A stretch of DNA of 11,326 nt, from positions 1-11,326 of the forward strand of contig JAIFNM010000298.1 of assembly GCA_020047725.1 (NCBI GenBank), written 5' to 3'. Position numbers and translations under genes: made by a program. This document shows positions 11,145-11,326 of the stretch, one piece after another. Under the pieces are notes generated by a model. The model worked only from the letters and a program-made list of their open reading frames with translations. It was not told where the DNA came from and searched no databases. Origin of the DNA: Betaproteobacteria bacterium (GTDB taxonomy: Bacteria; Pseudomonadota; Gammaproteobacteria; Burkholderiales; Rhodocyclaceae). How positions within the stretch are numbered: position 1 is the first letter of the stretch; each line of letters starts with the position of its first letter.

Positions 11145-11326
11145 TCAGATTTCGCCGCGTGCGCGCAGATCAGCGAGCACAACGTCGATACCGTTTTTGT
11201 CGATAGTGCGCAGGCCAGCGGTGGATACGCGCAGGCGCACCCAGTGGTTTTCGCTTTCAACCCAGAAACGGCGGTACTGCAGATTCGGGAGGAAGCGGCG
11301 CTTCGTTCTATTGTTGGCATGGGAAA
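11145..11326 (-). CDS. rpmB: 50S ribosomal protein L28, N-terminal part outside the window
   Basis: The last 59 residues of L28 are present, from SHANNRTKRRFLPNLQ through YRRFWVESENHWVRLRVS to the end DLRARGEI. By comparison with the usual 77-78 residues, about 18 N-terminal residues lie beyond base 11326. L28 is a large-subunit assembly protein. It is followed by rpmG after 15 bp, so the two are co-transcribed; their promoter must lie beyond the window. Confidence 0.96.
   Translation of the reverse strand, partial: SHANNRTKRRFLPNLQYRRFWVESENHWVRLRVSTAGLRTIDKNGIDVVLADLRARGEI

Noticed and set aside
11000..11320. 106-codon minus-strand open frame over rpmG/rpmB
   Set aside because: Different frame from the two ribosomal protein genes, whose sequences are unmistakable.
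1..11326. CRISPR arrays, tRNA genes, insertion sequences, phage or toxin-antitoxin modules
   Set aside because: No regularly spaced repeats, cloverleaf-like segments, transposase motifs or terminal inverted repeats were seen; nearly all sequence is accounted for by the listed genes.

Overview
The window looks like a chromosomal segment of a Gram-negative betaproteobacterium, most likely of the Rhodocyclales (Dechloromonas/Azonexus-like). That placement is inferred from protein style (IspH, L28, L33, PilW/PilX/PilE) and gene neighbourhood; no database search was possible. Moderate GC in the flanking housekeeping genes and a slightly more AT-rich pilus cluster are my impression by eye, not computed.

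Layout: (1) 1-791, plus strand: the 3' three-quarters or more of ispH (HMBPP reductase, last step of the MEP isoprenoid pathway). (2) 847-10723, minus strand: one compact cluster read right to left as fimT/fimU-like, pilV, pilW, pilX, pilY1, pilE and a TonB-like gene. It encodes the minor-pilin priming complex and tip protein of the type IVa pilus. The first four genes are joined by three successive ATGA stop/start overlaps; the remaining junctions are only 14-20 bp. (3) 10724-10973: a 250 bp intergenic stretch with a rho-independent terminator for rpmG, a possible sigma70 promoter and a small dyad in the presumed leader. (4) 10974-11326, minus strand: rpmG (L33) and the 3' part of rpmB (L28).

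How the genes work together: FimT/FimU, PilV, PilW, PilX and PilE are class III-signal prepilins. In type IVa systems they form a short initiation complex in the inner membrane that primes pilus assembly, and they carry PilY1 to the pilus tip. ispH beside pilE recalls the Pseudomonas aeruginosa arrangement, but no pilY2 is seen and a TonB-like gene lies between pilE and ispH.

Most notable: PilY1 is 1986 residues, far larger than the 1000-1200 residues usual for the family. It carries two tandem PA14-like domains and three Asp-rich calcium-loop-like motifs. It also has an uninterrupted run of nine G on the coding strand, exactly at the start of the conserved C-terminal propeller region. Loss or gain of one G would stop translation almost at once. 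Poly-G slippage controls the homologous pilC genes of Neisseria, so this is a candidate, unproven contingency locus for the pilus tip adhesin.
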